From: Mycobacterium sp. 852002-10029_SCH5224772
Lineage (GTDB): Bacteria; Actinomycetota; Actinomycetes; Mycobacteriales; Mycobacteriaceae
Length of the DNA stretch: 63,213 bases
Assembly (NCBI RefSeq): GCF_001667315.1
Contig: NZ_LZHT01000053.1
Location: 1 to 63,213 of the forward strand
Reading direction: 5' to 3'
Part shown: positions 1 through 13,373 of the stretch, in pieces
How positions within the stretch are numbered: the first letter of the stretch is position 1
How the letters are laid out: every line of letters starts with the position of its first letter
Program-made: the position numbers and the translations under genes
Notes under the pieces: generated by a model
What the model saw: only the letters and a program-made list of their open reading frames with translations
Databases searched by the model: none
What the model was told of the DNA's origin: nothing

Positions 1-1116
1 CTGGCCGCGCTGATCTCGCAGGCGACCGGCCGCCGGTTCGAGGCGCTCTCGGCGTTGTCGGCCGGGGTCAAAGAGGTTCGGGCGGTGATAGAAAAGGCGC
101 GAACCGCGCTCCTTCATGGTGAGCAGACGGTGCTGTTCATCGACGAGGTGCACCGTTTCTCCAAGACCCAGCAGGACGCGCTGCTGTCGGCGGTGGAGAA
201 CCGGGTGGTGCTGCTGGTGGCGGCAACCACGGAGAACCCGTCCTTTTCGGTGGTGGCGCCGCTGCTGTCCCGCTCGCTGATCCTGCAGTTGCGGCCGTTG
301 AGCGCCGACGACATCCGCGCCGTGGTGCAGCGCGCGATCGACGACCCGCGCGGCCTGGGCGGACAGGTCGCGGTCGCGCCCGAGGCCATCGACCTGCTGG
401 TGCGCTTGGCCGCTGGTGACGCCCGGCGTGCACTGACGGCGCTGGAGGTCGCTGCCGAGGCGGTGCCCGCCGACGGTGAGTTGACGGTCACCGCCGTCGA
501 GCAGTCCCTGGACGAAGCCGCCGTGCGCTACGACCGCGACGGTGACCAGCACTACGACGTCATCAGCGCCTTCATCAAGTCGGTGCGCGGCTCGGACGTC
601 GACGCCGCGCTGCACTACCTGGCCCGCATGCTCGTCGCGGGGGAGGATCCGCGGTTCGTCGCGCGCCGGCTGATGATCCTGGCCAGCGAGGACATCGGCA
701 TGGCCGACCCGACCGCGCTGCAGGCGGCGGTGGCGGCGGCGCAGACGGTCGCGCTGATCGGCATGCCCGAGGCGCAGCTCACCTTGGCGCACTGCACGAT
801 TCACCTGGCCACCGCGCCGAAGTCGAACGCGGTCACCACCGCGCTGGGCGCGGCGATGGCCGACATCAGGGCCGGTAAGGCCGGGCTGGTGCCGCCCCAT
901 CTGCGCGACGGCCACTATTCGGGCGCGCAGGCCCTGGGCCATGCGCAGGGCTACAAGTACTCCCACGACAACCCGGACGGCGTTGTCGCACAACAATATC
1001 CGCCCGACGAGCTGGTGGGCGTCGACTATTACCGGCCGACCGGCCGCGGCGGCGAACGGGAGATGGCCGGCCGGCTGGAGCGGCTGCGCGCGATCATCCG
1101 TAGGAAACGGAGGTGA
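1..1116 (+). CDS. rarA: Replication-associated recombination protein A (RarA/MgsA), 5' truncated
   Basis: AAA+ clamp-loader-like ATPase that acts at stalled replication forks. The frame is open from base 1, so the gene enters from the left edge. The visible 371 residues begin inside the ATPase domain. The Walker A motif and roughly the first 80 residues lie outside the window, judged from a usual family length near 450. The Walker B motif FIDEVHRF is visible, followed by a sensor region (AATTENPSF) and the C-terminal tetramerisation domain with the family-typical [20 protein letters not shown]. The M. tuberculosis counterpart is Rv2559c. The next gene follows after 7 bases. Confidence 0.95.
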   Translation: MAALISQATGRRFEALSALSAGVKEVRAVIEKARTALLHGEQTVLFIDEVHRFSKTQQDALLSAVENRVVLLVAATTENPSFSVVAPLLSRSLILQLRPLSADDIRAVVQRAIDDPRGLGGQVAVAPEAIDLLVRLAAGDARRALTALEVAAEAVPADGELTVTAVEQSLDEAAVRYDRDGDQHYDVISAFIKSVRGSDVDAALHYLARMLVAGEDPRFVARRLMILASEDIGMADPTALQAAVAAAQTVALIGMPEAQLTLAHCTIHLATAPKSNAVTTALGAAMADIRAGKAGLVPPHLRDGHYSGAQALGHAQGYKYSHDNPDGVVAQQYPPDELVGVDYYRPTGRGGEREMAGRLERLRAIIRRKRR

Positions 1117-1123
1117 AAAAGGG

Positions 1124-1459
1124 ATGAAAACCTTCACCGACGAAGAGATGGGCCAATTGTTGCCCGCCGCCAAGCCCTATAGCGTCGTCATCCTCAAGCG
1201 CGGCCCGAGGTTTGGTGATGAGTCGTCAGCGGAGATCATCTGGGAGCACGGCCGGCGCAACTTCGGGCTGCGTGACGACGGCGTGCTCGCGGTGGTGCTG
1301 CCCGTCACCGACGAGTCCGACGTCTGCGGCGTCGGCGTGTTCGCCGCGTCCGTCGACGAAGCCGCCGCCATCATGGCCGACGACCCCGGGGTGGCGGCCG
1401 GGGTCTTCACCTACCAGGTACACGCCTGCCGCGGATTCCCCGGCGACGCGCTGCCCTGA
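1124..1459 (+). CDS. Small YciI-like hypothetical protein
   Basis: A 111-residue protein starting at an ATG 7 bases after the rarA stop, so probably cotranscribed with it. The C-terminal half (FAASVDEAAAIMADDP then GVFTYQVHACRGF) has the spacing of a YciI-like or dimeric alpha/beta-barrel domain, in which a DP pair precedes a strand ending in a basic aromatic segment. No signal peptide or membrane segment is visible. The function is unknown. The family assignment is pattern recognition only. Confidence 0.6.
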   Translation: MKTFTDEEMGQLLPAAKPYSVVILKRGPRFGDESSAEIIWEHGRRNFGLRDDGVLAVVLPVTDESDVCGVGVFAASVDEAAAIMADDPGVAAGVFTYQVHACRGFPGDALP

Positions 1460-1549
1460 CCCGGGCCTGGCCGTCCGAGTGCGCGGCGGGCCGCGCACTC
1501 GGTGCCAACGCTGCGGCTGGCCGCGCACTGGGCGCGTCTGGGCAGGCGC

Positions 1550-2173
1550 TCAGACCAGCTCGGGCACCCGCAGGTGGGCGATCGCCAGCTCGAACTCGGC
1601 GACGTCGATCACCTCGGCGCCCAGCTCGCGAACGCGCCTGCTGCGCAGCTCGGTGGCGCGGTCGCGGTTGCGGGCCATCGCGTCCATCGAGTCGAACGTC
1701 GAGCAGGTCACCGCCCGGCGGCAGGTGGGGTGGTCGACCAGCAGGCTGGCGCTGCAGAACCCGTCGAGGTTCTCCAGTTCCGGCAGCACCGAGGACCGGT
1801 AGAAGTCCAGCGACCTGCTCAGCTGATCCGGCACCACTTTGAGCCAGGTGGCGCGCACGCACGCGCCCTGGCGGGAGGGGTGGTCGCGATGCAGCATCGC
1901 GATGTCCCATTCCTCCATCCGCGCGCTGCCGTCGAACATCAGCGCGGCCCGGTCACGGATGGGCGCGACCCGCTCGACGCTGCCGCGCATCGCCTCGATG
2001 GTCTCCCACGAACTGGTGGCGATGCAGGTGCCGGACTGCCGGTCAACCAACAGCGACAACCCCAACCACCCGTCGATCTCCTTGAGGGCGGGCATGACGA
2101 CATCGCGAACGTGCGCAATTCCGATGTCGACCGACAGGGGTTGCGCCTGGATGGTGGTGGAGCGTGCGTACAC
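1550..2173 (-). CDS. Rv2557/Rv2558-type starvation-associated protein, copy 1
   Basis: A 207-residue cytosolic protein of two tandem ~100-residue halves. [23 protein letters not shown] in the first half corresponds to [23 protein letters not shown] in the second, which suggests duplicated dimeric alpha/beta-barrel (ABM-like) modules. The start is GTG at 2173 ([12 protein letters not shown]). The upstream DNA is conserved with copy 2 but is out of frame here, which argues against a longer N-terminus. Homologues in M. tuberculosis are the adjacent Rv2557 and Rv2558, reported as nutrient-starvation induced. No catalytic residues are recognised. It lies downstream of its paralogue on the same strand. 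Confidence 0.85.
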   Translation of the reverse strand: MYARSTTIQAQPLSVDIGIAHVRDVVMPALKEIDGWLGLSLLVDRQSGTCIATSSWETIEAMRGSVERVAPIRDRAALMFDGSARMEEWDIAMLHRDHPSRQGACVRATWLKVVPDQLSRSLDFYRSSVLPELENLDGFCSASLLVDHPTCRRAVTCSTFDSMDAMARNRDRATELRSRRVRELGAEVIDVAEFELAIAHLRVPELV

Positions 2174-2260
2174 GGTCGACCCCTTCTATGTCGGGGCGGC
2201 ACCCCGGTGGCGCCACCGGTCCCACCAGTTACCTTCCTCCTGCCGGTAACTCGCCGCAAT
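2174..2260 (-). promoter_or_regulatory. Leader of copy 1, shared with copy 2
   Basis: The leader contains a perfect 16-bp palindrome CCGGTGGCGCCACCGG (2204-2219) and, between it and the GTG, a GGGG..CCCC hairpin (2193-2205) that shares two bases with the palindrome. A purine-rich GAAGGGG lies just before the start. A GGCAGGAGGAAGG stretch sits further upstream, in the loop of a 7-bp AGTTACC/GGTAACT stem. Nearly the same layout occurs before the paralogue at 2947-3035. It could be a DNA operator or an RNA leader. Confidence 0.5.
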
Positions 2261-2325
2261 GCTTTCGGGGCGCCGATCGGTGACCGGCCGAATGCCTGGT
2301 TCGGCCGGTCTACCGCCCATCTCGA

Positions 2326-2946
2326 TCAGACCAGCTCGGGCACTCGGAGGTGCGCTAGCGCCAACTCGAACTCGCATTCATCGAGTTCCTCGGCGCGCGC
2401 CTCTTGCATCGAGGAGTTCTTCAGTGCGGTTGCCTGCTCCCGGTTCCGCTCCATCGCGTCGATGCTGTCGAACGTCGCGGAGGACACACCACGCCCGGAG
2501 GCGCGGTCAATCAGAAGGCTGGCACTGCAGAACCCGTCGAGGCCCTCGAACTGGGGCAGGACGGACGACTTGTAGTACTCGATGCCTTGATCCATCGTTT
2601 CCGGCGGCACGTTGACCCACGTCGCACGTACGCCCGCACCGTCGGGCGCGCGGTGGTCGCGATGCAGCACCGCGATTTCCCACTGCTCGACGTTCGCCGT
2701 GCCCCCGAACATCTCCGCCGCCCGATCACGGATTCCCGTCACGGCTTCACCGCTGGCGCGCATGGACTCGTCGCTCTCCCAGGCGCTGGTGGCGATGCAC
2801 CGGCCAGAGCGACGGTCGACCAAAAGGGAAACTCCGATGCACCCCGGCATACCTTGTAGCGCGGGCATGACCTCGTCGCGAACATGGGCAATTCCGGCGT
2901 CGATGGACGAGGGTTGCGCCTGAATTGTGGTAGAGCGTGCGTACAC
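2326..2946 (-). CDS. Rv2557/Rv2558-type starvation-associated protein, copy 2
   Basis: A 206-residue paralogue of the gene at 1550-2173, with the same two-module layout and the same C-terminus ([10 protein letters not shown]). The GTG start at 2946 ([14 protein letters not shown]) aligns with that of copy 1. An in-frame upstream extension exists here but is not conserved in frame in copy 1, so the short start is preferred. The pair plus leaders arose by tandem duplication. This copy is promoter-proximal if the two are cotranscribed, but each keeps its own conserved leader. Biochemical function is unknown. Confidence 0.85.
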   Translation of the reverse strand: MYARSTTIQAQPSSIDAGIAHVRDEVMPALQGMPGCIGVSLLVDRRSGRCIATSAWESDESMRASGEAVTGIRDRAAEMFGGTANVEQWEIAVLHRDHRAPDGAGVRATWVNVPPETMDQGIEYYKSSVLPQFEGLDGFCSASLLIDRASGRGVSSATFDSIDAMERNREQATALKNSSMQEARAEELDECEFELALAHLRVPELV

Positions 2947-3035
2947 GATCCACCCCCTCTTTGTCGGGGCAGCGCCCCGGTGGCGCCACCGGTCATGAAC
3001 TACCTTCCTCCTGCCTGTTGCGCGCCGCAATGCTC
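2947..3035 (-). promoter_or_regulatory. Leader of copy 2, shared with copy 1
   Basis: It repeats the elements of the copy 1 leader in the same order. GGCAGGAGGAAGG comes first, then the palindrome CCGGTGGCGCCACCGG (2977-2992), then a GGGGC-GCT-GCCCC hairpin (2966-2978), then a GAGGGGG tract before the GTG. In the hairpin a GC pair here corresponds to a GU-compatible pair in copy 1, so pairing is kept. Confidence 0.5.
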
Positions 3036-3097
3036 AACTGTGGCCGCGCTCACAAACGATTGGCTGGTCGTGAGGCCCGCGCCGTAGGCTGGTTCGG

Positions 3098-3499
3098 ATG
3101 CATACCGATGTGCTGGACGTGGACACCTCACGCCGCCGCATCGTCGATCTCACCGAGGCGGTGCGCGGGTTTTGCTGGTCGCGCGGGGACGGCCTGTGCA
3201 ACGTGTTCGTCCCGCACGCCACGGCGGGGGTGGCCGTCATCGAGACGGGCGCCGGCTCCGATGACGACCTGGTCGACACGCTGGAGCGGCTACTGCCGCG
3301 CGACGACCGTTACCGGCATGCGCACGGCTCCGAGGGGCACGGCGCCGACCATGTGATGCCGGCGCTCGTCGCGCCGTCGGTGACGGTTCCGGTCTCGGGC
3401 GGGGAGCCGATGCTGGGCACCTGGCAAAGCATCGTCCTGGTCGACCTGAACCGCGACAACCCGCAACGCTCGGTCCGACTGAGCTTTCTCGAGGGTTAG
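3098..3499 (+). CDS. YjbQ/UPF0047 family protein
   Basis: A 133-residue single-domain protein of the YjbQ (UPF0047) family, the counterpart of Rv2556c. Family signatures are VFVPHATAGVAVIETG near residue 40, the HGSEGHGADHVMPAL segment with conserved histidines, and LGTWQSIVLVDLN near the C-terminus. Members are trimeric metal-site proteins. Some complement thiamine-phosphate synthase defects in E. coli, but the physiological role is unsettled. The start is an ATG 84 bases before alaS ends the gap. It is divergent from the copy 2 gene. Confidence 0.9.
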   Translation: MHTDVLDVDTSRRRIVDLTEAVRGFCWSRGDGLCNVFVPHATAGVAVIETGAGSDDDLVDTLERLLPRDDRYRHAHGSEGHGADHVMPALVAPSVTVPVSGGEPMLGTWQSIVLVDLNRDNPQRSVRLSFLEG

Positions 3500-3582
3500 T
3501 GGCCCGGTGGCCCACTGCGCCAGCGAATACGCTGGAATAGACGTTCACGCATACAAGCAATAGGAAGAAGCGGACTCCGACA

Positions 3583-6297
3583 GTGCAGACACACGAGATC
3601 AGGAAAAGGTTTCTTGATCATTTCGTGAAAGCGGGCCACACCGAGGTGCCGAGCGCATCGGTGGTCCTCGACGACCCCAACCTGCTGTTCGTCAACGCCG
3701 GCATGGTCCAGTTCGTGCCCTACTTCCTGGGCGCACGCACACCGGAGTACTCGACCGCCACCAGCATCCAGAAGTGCATCCGCACCCCCGATATCGACGA
3801 GGTCGGGATCACCACCCGGCACAACACGTTCTTCCAGATGGCCGGCAACTTCTCGTTCGGCGACTACTTCAAGCGCCGCGCCATCGAACTGGCGTGGACC
3901 CTGCTGACCAACGGTGTCGAGCAGGGCGGCTACGGCCTGGATCCCGAACGGATCTGGGCGACGGTCTATTTCGACGACGACGAGGCCGTGCAGCTGTGGC
4001 AGGAAATCGCCGGGTTGCCGCAAGAGCGCATCCAGCGCCGCGGCATGGCCGACAACTATTGGTCGATGGGCATTCCCGGGCCGTGCGGCCCGTCCTCGGA
4101 GATCTACTACGACCGGGGACCGGAGTTCGGGGTCGAGGGCGGCCCGGTGGTCAACGAGGACCGCTACATCGAGATCTGGAACCTCGTGTTCATGCAGAAC
4201 GAGCGCGGCGAGGGAACCGGCAAGGAAGACTTCGAGATCCTCGGGCCGTTGCCCCGCAAGAACATTGACACCGGCATGGGTGTGGAGCGGGTCGCGTTCA
4301 TCCTGCAGGGCGTGCACAACGTCTACGAGACCGACCTGCTGCGCCCGGCCATCGACACCGTGGCCGCCCGCGCGCCGCGCGGCTATGACGTGGGCAACCA
4401 CGACGACGACGTGCGCTACCGGGTCATCGCCGATCACAGCCGCACCGCGGCCATCCTGATCGGCGACGGCGTCACGCCCGGCAACGACGGCCGCGGATAC
4501 GTGTTGCGCCGGCTGCTGCGCCGGGTGATCCGCTCGGCCAAGCTGCTCGACATCGACGGCCCCCTCGTCGGCGACCTGATGGCCACCGTGCGCGACGCGA
4601 TGGGCCCGTCGTACCCCGAACTGGTCGCCGACTTCGACCGGATCAGGCGCATCGCCGTCGCCGAGGAGACCGCGTTCAACCGCACGCTGGCGGCGGGGTC
4701 GAAATTGTTCGACGAGGTCGCCGGCACCACCAAAGCCGCGGGCGCGAAACCGATTTCGGGTTCGGATGCCTTTACCTTGCACGACACCTACGGGTTCCCG
4801 ATCGAGCTCACGCTGGAGATGGCGTCGGAGGCCGGCCTGCGCGTGGACGAGGTCGGCTTCCGGGAGTTGATGGCCGAGCAGCGTCGCCGCGCCAAGGCCG
4901 ACGCCGCCGCCCGCAAACACGCGCACGCCGACCTGACCGCGTACCGCGAGTTGGTCGACGCCGGGCCCACCGAATTCACCGGCTTCGACGAACTGACTTC
5001 CGAGGCAAAGATTTTGGGTATCTTCGTCGACGGCAAGCGGGTGCCGGTGGTCACGCACGGGCCGGCCGGCGGGGGCGGCGAAGGGCAGCGCGTCGAACTC
5101 GTGCTGGACCGCACCCCGCTCTACGCCGAGGCCGGTGGGCAGATCGCCGACGAGGGCACCATCAGCGGGACGGGAGCCGGCGGGAGCGCCCGCGCGGCGG
5201 TCACCGACGTGCAGAAGATCGCCAAAACCCTGTGGGTGCACCGGGTCAACGTCGAGTCCGGGGAATTCGTGGAGGGCGACACCGTCGTCGCGGCGGTCGA
5301 CCCTGGCTGGCGCCGGGGCGCCACCCAGGGACATTCGGGCACCCACATGGTGCACGCGGCGCTGCGACAAGTGCTGGGGCCCAACGCCGTTCAGGCCGGG
5401 TCGCTGAACCGCCCGGGCTACCTGCGGTTCGACTTCAACTGGCAGGGCGCGCTCTCCGACGAGCAGCGCACTCAGGTCGAAGAGGTGACCAACCAGGCCG
5501 TGCAGGCCGACTTCGAGGTGCACACGTTCACCGAGCAACTCGAAAAGGCCAAGGCGATGGGGGCCATCGCGATGTTCGGCGAACGCTATCCCGACGAGGT
5601 GCGGGTGGTGGAGATCGGCGGCCCCTTTTCGCTGGAGCTGTGCGGCGGGACTCACGTGCACAACTCCGCGCAGATCGGTCCGGTGACAATCCTGGGCGAA
5701 TCCTCGGTCGGCTCGGGGGTGCGCCGGGTGGAGGCCTACGTCGGGCTGGAGTCGTTCCGCCACCTGGCCAAGGAACGCGCGCTGATGGCCGGGCTGGCGT
5801 CGTCGCTGAAGGTGCCCTCCGACGAGGTGCCCGCCCGGGTGGCCAACCTGGTGGAGCGGCTCAAGGCGGCGGAGAAGGAACTCGAGCGCGCCCGGCTCGC
5901 CGGCGCGAAGGCCGCCGCCACCAACGCCGCGGCCGATGCGGAGCGCATCGGTAACGTCCGGGTGGTGGCGCAACGCATGTCCGGCGGGATGACGGCGGGC
6001 GATCTGCGCTCCCTGGTCGGCGACATCCGCGGCAAGCTGGGCAACGACCCCGCGGTGGTCGCGCTGATCGCCGACGGCGAGGGCGGATCGGTGCCCTACG
6101 CGGTGGCGGCCAACCAGGCCGCCCAGGATCTGGGGATCCGCGCCAACGACCTGCTCAAGCAGCTCGCCGCGGCGGTCGACGGCCGTGGCGGCGGCAAGGC
6201 GGACCTGGCGCAGGGCTCCGGCAAGGACGCGGCCGGCATCGATGCCGCCCTCGACGCGGTCCGCTCCGAGATCGCCGCGATAGCGCGGGTCGGTTGA
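3583..6297 (+). CDS. alaS: Alanyl-tRNA synthetase
   Basis: Charges tRNA-Ala in the cytosol. The protein has 904 residues, normal for the family. The N-terminal class II catalytic domain opens with [20 protein letters not shown] and includes FVNAGMVQF and the [19 protein letters not shown] motif. The editing domain carries the HxxxH pair (GHSGTHMVH, near residue 587) and CGGTH near 688, which bind the editing-site metal. A glycine-rich C-Ala domain ends the protein ([16 protein letters not shown]). The start is GTG, giving MQTHEIRK. The stop abuts the GTG of ruvX, so the two are probably translationally coupled. Confidence 0.98.
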   Translation: MQTHEIRKRFLDHFVKAGHTEVPSASVVLDDPNLLFVNAGMVQFVPYFLGARTPEYSTATSIQKCIRTPDIDEVGITTRHNTFFQMAGNFSFGDYFKRRAIELAWTLLTNGVEQGGYGLDPERIWATVYFDDDEAVQLWQEIAGLPQERIQRRGMADNYWSMGIPGPCGPSSEIYYDRGPEFGVEGGPVVNEDRYIEIWNLVFMQNERGEGTGKEDFEILGPLPRKNIDTGMGVERVAFILQGVHNVYETDLLRPAIDTVAARAPRGYDVGNHDDDVRYRVIADHSRTAAILIGDGVTPGNDGRGYVLRRLLRRVIRSAKLLDIDGPLVGDLMATVRDAMGPSYPELVADFDRIRRIAVAEETAFNRTLAAGSKLFDEVAGTTKAAGAKPISGSDAFTLHDTYGFPIELTLEMASEAGLRVDEVGFRELMAEQRRRAKADAAARKHAHADLTAYRELVDAGPTEFTGFDELTSEAKILGIFVDGKRVPVVTHGPAGGGGEGQRVELVLDRTPLYAEAGGQIADEGTISGTGAGGSARAAVTDVQKIAKTLWVHRVNVESGEFVEGDTVVAAVDPGWRRGATQGHSGTHMVHAALRQVLGPNAVQAGSLNRPGYLRFDFNWQGALSDEQRTQVEEVTNQAVQADFEVHTFTEQLEKAKAMGAIAMFGERYPDEVRVVEIGGPFSLELCGGTHVHNSAQIGPVTILGESSVGSGVRRVEAYVGLESFRHLAKERALMAGLASSLKVPSDEVPARVANLVERLKAAEKELERARLAGAKAAATNAAADAERIGNVRVVAQRMSGGMTAGDLRSLVGDIRGKLGNDPAVVALIADGEGGSVPYAVAANQAAQDLGIRANDLLKQLAAAVDGRGGGKADLAQGSGKDAAGIDAALDAVRSEIAAIARVG

Positions 6298-6816
6298 GTG
6301 GTCTCCGCACAGCACCGCGCCCCCGACCGGCCCGGCGATCCTGACCAGGATCCCGGGCGGGGCCGTCGGCTCGGTGTCGACGTGGGCACCGTCCGCATCG
6401 GTGTGGCCTGCAGCGACCCCGACGCCATCCTGGCCACCCCGGTCGAGACCGTGCGCCGCGACCGCTCCGGCAAACACCTGCGGCGGCTGGCCGCGCTGGC
6501 CGCCGAATTCGAGGCCGTAGAGGTGGTTGTCGGGCTGCCGCGCACGCTGGCCGACCGCACCGGCCCCTCGGCGATCGACGCGATCGAGCTGGCGGAGCAG
6601 CTGGCCCGGCGGATCGCTCCCACCCCCGTGCGGCTGGCCGACGAGCGGCTGACGACGGTGGCCGCGCAGCGATCGCTGCGCGCGGCCGGTGTGCGGGCCA
6701 GGCAGCAGCGCGCGGTGATCGATCAGGCGGCTGCGGTGGCGATCCTGCAGAGCTGGCTGGACCAACGCCGCGCGACCCTGACCGGGCCAGGGGCGGGGGA
6801 GCGCAGCGATGGTTGA
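6298..6816 (+). CDS. ruvX: Holliday junction resolvase-like YqgF
   Basis: A 172-residue RNase H-fold protein of the YqgF/RuvX family (Rv2554c type), implicated in recombination or in 16S rRNA processing. The family opening [17 protein letters not shown] carries the first catalytic Asp. VVGLPRTL and the acidic DERLTTV follow, and the C-terminal [15 protein letters not shown] is typical. GTG starts directly after the alaS stop. The N-terminal ~20 residues are a non-conserved Pro/Asp-rich extension, so an internal start cannot be excluded. It overlaps mltG by 8 bases. Confidence 0.93.
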   Translation: MVSAQHRAPDRPGDPDQDPGRGRRLGVDVGTVRIGVACSDPDAILATPVETVRRDRSGKHLRRLAALAAEFEAVEVVVGLPRTLADRTGPSAIDAIELAEQLARRIAPTPVRLADERLTTVAAQRSLRAAGVRARQQRAVIDQAAAVAILQSWLDQRRATLTGPGAGERSDG

Positions 6817-8053
6817 GAGCGCACGGCGGGAACGAGCCGAACCCGAGGCCGTGGGCCCGCCCCGGCGCCGGTCGAGCCGCATGTCCCGGAATCGGGCCGA
6901 CCGGGGCCGGCGCCGGCGGCGCGTCGCCTTCCGCAGCGCGCTGGCGCTGGTGGCCGTGATCGTGGTGGTGGGTGTTTTCGCGGGCGGCAAGCTGTGGCAC
7001 GTCGTGTTCGGGCCCGGTGACGACTACACCGGAAACGGCAAGCGCGACATCGTGATTCAGATCAAGGACGGTGACTCGACCACCATGGTCGGGGAGACGC
7101 TGCAGAACGAGCAGGTGATCAAGACCGTCCGAGCATTCGTCAACGCCGCGCACGGCAACAGCAAGATCTCCTCGATCCAGCCCGGCTTCTACCGCATGCG
7201 CACCGAAATCCCGGCGGCCAACGCCGTCGCGCGGTTGGCCGACCCGAACAGCCGGGTGGGTCGACTGGTCATCCCGGAGGGCCGCCAGCTCGACGACACC
7301 ACCGACATGAAGACCAACGTGGTGAATCCCGGCATCTTCACCCTGATCTCGCGGGCCACCTGTGTGGATTTCGACGGCGACCAGCGTTGCGTCTCCGCGC
7401 AGGACCTGCGCGCGGCCGCCACCAACAGCAGCACCACGGCCCTGGCGGTGCCGCCGTGGGCCGTCGAGCCGGTCACCGAGCTCGGCAAGGACCACCGCCG
7501 CATCGAGGGGCTGATCGCGCCGGGGACCTTCAACGTCGATCCGTCCGCGCCGCCCGAGACCATCCTGTCGAACCTGATCAGCGCCGGCGCGGTGGAGTAC
7601 ATGAAGTCCGGGCTGGTCGACACCGCCCAGGCGATGGGCCTGTCGCCCTACGACATCCTGGTGGTGGCCTCGCTGGTGCAGCAGGAGTCCAAGACGCAGG
7701 ACTTCGCGAAGGTGGCGCGGGTCATCTACAACCGCCTGCACGCGCACCACACGCTGGAGTTCGACTCGACCGTCAACTACCCGCTGGACCGCCGGGAGGT
7801 GGCCACCACCGACGGCGACCGCGCCCAGAAGACGCCGTGGAACACCTACGTGTCGCAGGGCTTGCCGGCCACCGCGATCTGTTCGCCCGGCGTCGACGCC
7901 CTGAACGCCGCCGAGCGTCCCGAACCCGGTGACTGGCTGTATTTCGTCACCATCGACGGCCAGGGGACGACGCTGTTCACCAAGGACTATCAGCAGCATC
8001 TGGCCAACATCGAGCTGGCTAAGCACAACGGTGTCCTCGACTCCGCCCGCTGA
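6809..8053 (+). CDS. mltG: Endolytic murein transglycosylase MltG (YceG)
   Basis: A 414-residue inner-membrane lytic transglycosylase that cleaves nascent peptidoglycan strands. An Arg-rich cytoplasmic tail is followed by one transmembrane helix ([19 protein letters not shown], around residues 47-65). A LysM-like segment and the YceG catalytic domain follow. The catalytic Glu of [10 protein letters not shown] is E293, and the later [20 protein letters not shown] is the family signature. It corresponds to Rv2553c. The ATG overlaps the end of ruvX, and the 3' end overlaps aroE by 23 bases. Confidence 0.95.
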   Translation: MVESARRERAEPEAVGPPRRRSSRMSRNRADRGRRRRRVAFRSALALVAVIVVVGVFAGGKLWHVVFGPGDDYTGNGKRDIVIQIKDGDSTTMVGETLQNEQVIKTVRAFVNAAHGNSKISSIQPGFYRMRTEIPAANAVARLADPNSRVGRLVIPEGRQLDDTTDMKTNVVNPGIFTLISRATCVDFDGDQRCVSAQDLRAAATNSSTTALAVPPWAVEPVTELGKDHRRIEGLIAPGTFNVDPSAPPETILSNLISAGAVEYMKSGLVDTAQAMGLSPYDILVVASLVQQESKTQDFAKVARVIYNRLHAHHTLEFDSTVNYPLDRREVATTDGDRAQKTPWNTYVSQGLPATAICSPGVDALNAAERPEPGDWLYFVTIDGQGTTLFTKDYQQHLANIELAKHNGVLDSAR

Positions 8054-8867
8054 GAGCGCGCCCAGAAAAGCGGCGGTGCTCGGCAAGCCCATCGCCCATT
8101 CGAAATCCCCCCAATTGCACCTGGCCGCCTACCGCGCGTTGGGCCTGACCGGCTGGACCTACGAGCGCATCGAATGCGATGCCGAACAGCTGCCCGGCGT
8201 GGTCGCCGGGCTCGGCCCCGAATGGGTCGGGGTGTCGGTGACCATGCCGGGCAAGTTCGCCGCTCTGCGGTTCGCCGACGAGCGGACCGACCGCGCGCAG
8301 CGGGTGGGGTCGGCCAACACCCTGGTGCGCACCCCGACGGGGTGGCGGGCCGACAACACCGACATCGACGGGGTCGCGGGCGCGCTCGGGGCGACCGTGA
8401 GCGCCTCGGGATGGGCGCTGGTCTGTGGATCGGGCGGCACCGCGCCGGCGGCCGTGGCCGGCCTGGCGGAGCTGGGCGTCCGCGGCATCACCGTGGTGGC
8501 CCGCAATCCCGACAAGGCGGCCCGGTTGGTGGATCTGGGCAGCGGGATGGGAGTGACGACGCGGTTCTGCGACCTCGACGGCGACGGGCTGGCCGACGAG
8601 GTGGCGGGCGCCGACGTGCTGGTCAGCACCATTCCGGCCGAGGTGGCCGCCCGCTACGCCGGCACCTTGTCCGGCATCGGTGTGCTGCTTGACGCCGTCT
8701 ACGACCCGTGGCCGACGCCGCTGGCCGCCGCGGTGACCGCCGCGGGCGGCCGGGTGATCAGCGGGGTGCAGATGCTGCTGCATCAGGCCTTCGCCCAGGT
8801 GGAACAGTTCACCGGGCTGGCCGCGCCGCGCGACGCGATGACTTGCGCGCTGCAGGCATCGGATTAG
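8031..8867 (+). CDS. aroE: Shikimate dehydrogenase
   Basis: NADP-dependent reduction of 3-dehydroshikimate to shikimate. The protein has 278 residues with the substrate-binding KPIAHSKSPQLH near the N-terminus, the NTDIDG motif, and a nucleotide-binding loop CGSGGTAPAAVAGL. GTG at 8031 (VSSTPPAES) is chosen because family homology begins soon after, with VLGKPIAHSKSP. A longer in-frame extension to 7929 lies inside mltG and shows no homology. It belongs to the run of aro genes completing the path to chorismate. Confidence 0.95.
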   Translation: MSSTPPAESAPRKAAVLGKPIAHSKSPQLHLAAYRALGLTGWTYERIECDAEQLPGVVAGLGPEWVGVSVTMPGKFAALRFADERTDRAQRVGSANTLVRTPTGWRADNTDIDGVAGALGATVSASGWALVCGSGGTAPAAVAGLAELGVRGITVVARNPDKAARLVDLGSGMGVTTRFCDLDGDGLADEVAGADVLVSTIPAEVAARYAGTLSGIGVLLDAVYDPWPTPLAAAVTAAGGRVISGVQMLLHQAFAQVEQFTGLAAPRDAMTCALQASD

Positions 8868-8877
8868 CCTGCCGCGC

Positions 8878-9330
8878 ATGCGGATTGCGGCGGCGTGTCT
8901 GGTGCTGGTCTGGTTGGCGGCGTTGAGTTGTTACGACATCCGCGAACGACGCCTGCCCAACGCGCTGACCCTGACCGGGGCCGCGACGATCCTGGCGGTG
9001 GCCGCGCTGGCCGGGCGCGGGCCGTCGGCGCTGGCCGGAGCGGCGGCGTTGACCGCGATCTATCTCGCGGTCCACTCGGTGGCGCCGGGCGGGATGGGCG
9101 CCGGTGACGTCAAGCTGGCCGTCGGCCTGGGCGCGCTGACCGGCTGCGGCGGTGTCGGCGCGTGGTTCGTCGCGGCGTTGGGTGCGCCGCTGTTGACCGC
9201 GCTGGTCGGGGTGGCCGCCCGGCTTCGCGACGGTGCCTACGGCACGTCCGCGGTGCCGCACGGGCCGTCGATGTGTGTGGCCAGCGCCGTCGCAATCGGC
9301 CTGGTTCTCGACGGCGACGCGCGGATTTAA
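8878..9330 (+). CDS. Prepilin peptidase-like A24 membrane protease
   Basis: A 150-residue polytopic membrane protein of the type IV prepilin peptidase family (A24), counterpart of Rv2551c. Both catalytic aspartates are visible: [10 protein letters not shown] near residue 20 and [10 protein letters not shown] near 80. The N-terminal methyltransferase domain of full PilD proteins is absent, so this is the minimal catalytic core. About four to five hydrophobic helices are visible. No pilin-like substrate gene is in the window. It sits between aroE and aroC, 10 bases after aroE, probably in the same operon. Confidence 0.9.
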   Translation: MRIAAACLVLVWLAALSCYDIRERRLPNALTLTGAATILAVAALAGRGPSALAGAAALTAIYLAVHSVAPGGMGAGDVKLAVGLGALTGCGGVGAWFVAALGAPLLTALVGVAARLRDGAYGTSAVPHGPSMCVASAVAIGLVLDGDARI

Positions 9331-9363
9331 GCCCACCCGGGCGCACGTGGGAAGATGGGACGC

Positions 9364-12632
<3,269 letters not shown>

Positions 12633-12636
<4 letters not shown>

Positions 12637-13340
12637 TCCTTTTTCGGCGCCGCGCCCGGCTCGCGAGCTGTCGGAATGCCCTCCGTCTTCGGGTCGTCCT
12701 CGGTCTTGGCGATCGTCTCGGTGGGGGATTCCTCGGTGGGCATCGTCTCGGTGGGCGCCTCGCGCTCGGCCGTGGCGACCGCCGCGGTCCGCTCCTCGGC
12801 CTGGGCCGCCGGGATTTCACCGGTCGGAGTGTCATCGCCGCGGACGGCGGTGAACACGTCGGTGTCACTGTCGCGCTCCTGCTTTGCGCCCAGGCCGTGG
12901 TGTTTCTCCGGCGTCTTCTCGAACTGCCGGTCCACCCGCCAGCGGCCGATGGTGACGCCGATGATGCCGGGCAGGAAGACGCACAGCGCGGTGAAGGCCG
13001 CGAATGTCGTCAACTCGTTGATCAGCCCCCCGGTGTACAGGCCGGTGTACACCAGCGCGATCAGCCAGGAGACGGCGCCGCTGAGCACGCCCGCGACCAG
13101 GCCGGCCAGCAGCCAGGTCATCGCCAGATCGCCGCGGCGATCCGGATCGCGGTTGGCGGTCGCGTCGGCCCGGCCGTCGAGAACCCCCCACACGGCCACC
13201 CCGATGATGAACAGAATCAGCAGCACCACGCTGAACACAGCAGCCTGCGTCTGCCACGCGTTGATCAGCGCGCCTTGGAACAATCGAACGACGACCATGG
13301 CCGCGGCGTACACCAATCCGCGCAGCATCCAGTTACTCAT
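12633..13340 (-). CDS. B-4DMT-like four-helix membrane protein
   Basis: A 235-residue protein of the Rv2536 type. Four hydrophobic helices occupy the first ~135 residues. The rest is a hydrophilic, acidic, Thr/Glu-rich tail with repeated short TET/PTE segments, probably disordered. Databases label similar proteins B-4DMT family transporters, but no substrate is known. It is encoded convergently to the aro run, its stop overlapping that of aroQ, and divergently from pepQ with only 33 bases between start codons. Confidence 0.85.
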
Positions 13341-13359
13341 GGCCCAAAAGCGTAGCGAG

Positions 13360-13365
13360 TACCGT
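13360..13365 (+). promoter_or_regulatory. Candidate -10 box (TACCGT) of pepQ
   Basis: The box lies eight bases before the GTG of pepQ. With 33 bases between the divergent starts there is little room for a leader, so a leaderless transcript is likely. Confidence 0.4.
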
Positions 13366-13373
13366 CAAGACCC

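Noticed and set aside
2947..3030. N-terminal extension of the copy 2 protein from TTG 3030
   Set aside because: The matching upstream region of copy 1 is in another frame, so the conservation is at the DNA or RNA level rather than in protein.
3496..6990. Very long open frame antisense to alaS
   Set aside because: It mirrors the codon bias of alaS and ruvX, is low-complexity (Gly/Arg/His/Val-rich), and has no family features. High-GC genes commonly leave such open antisense frames.
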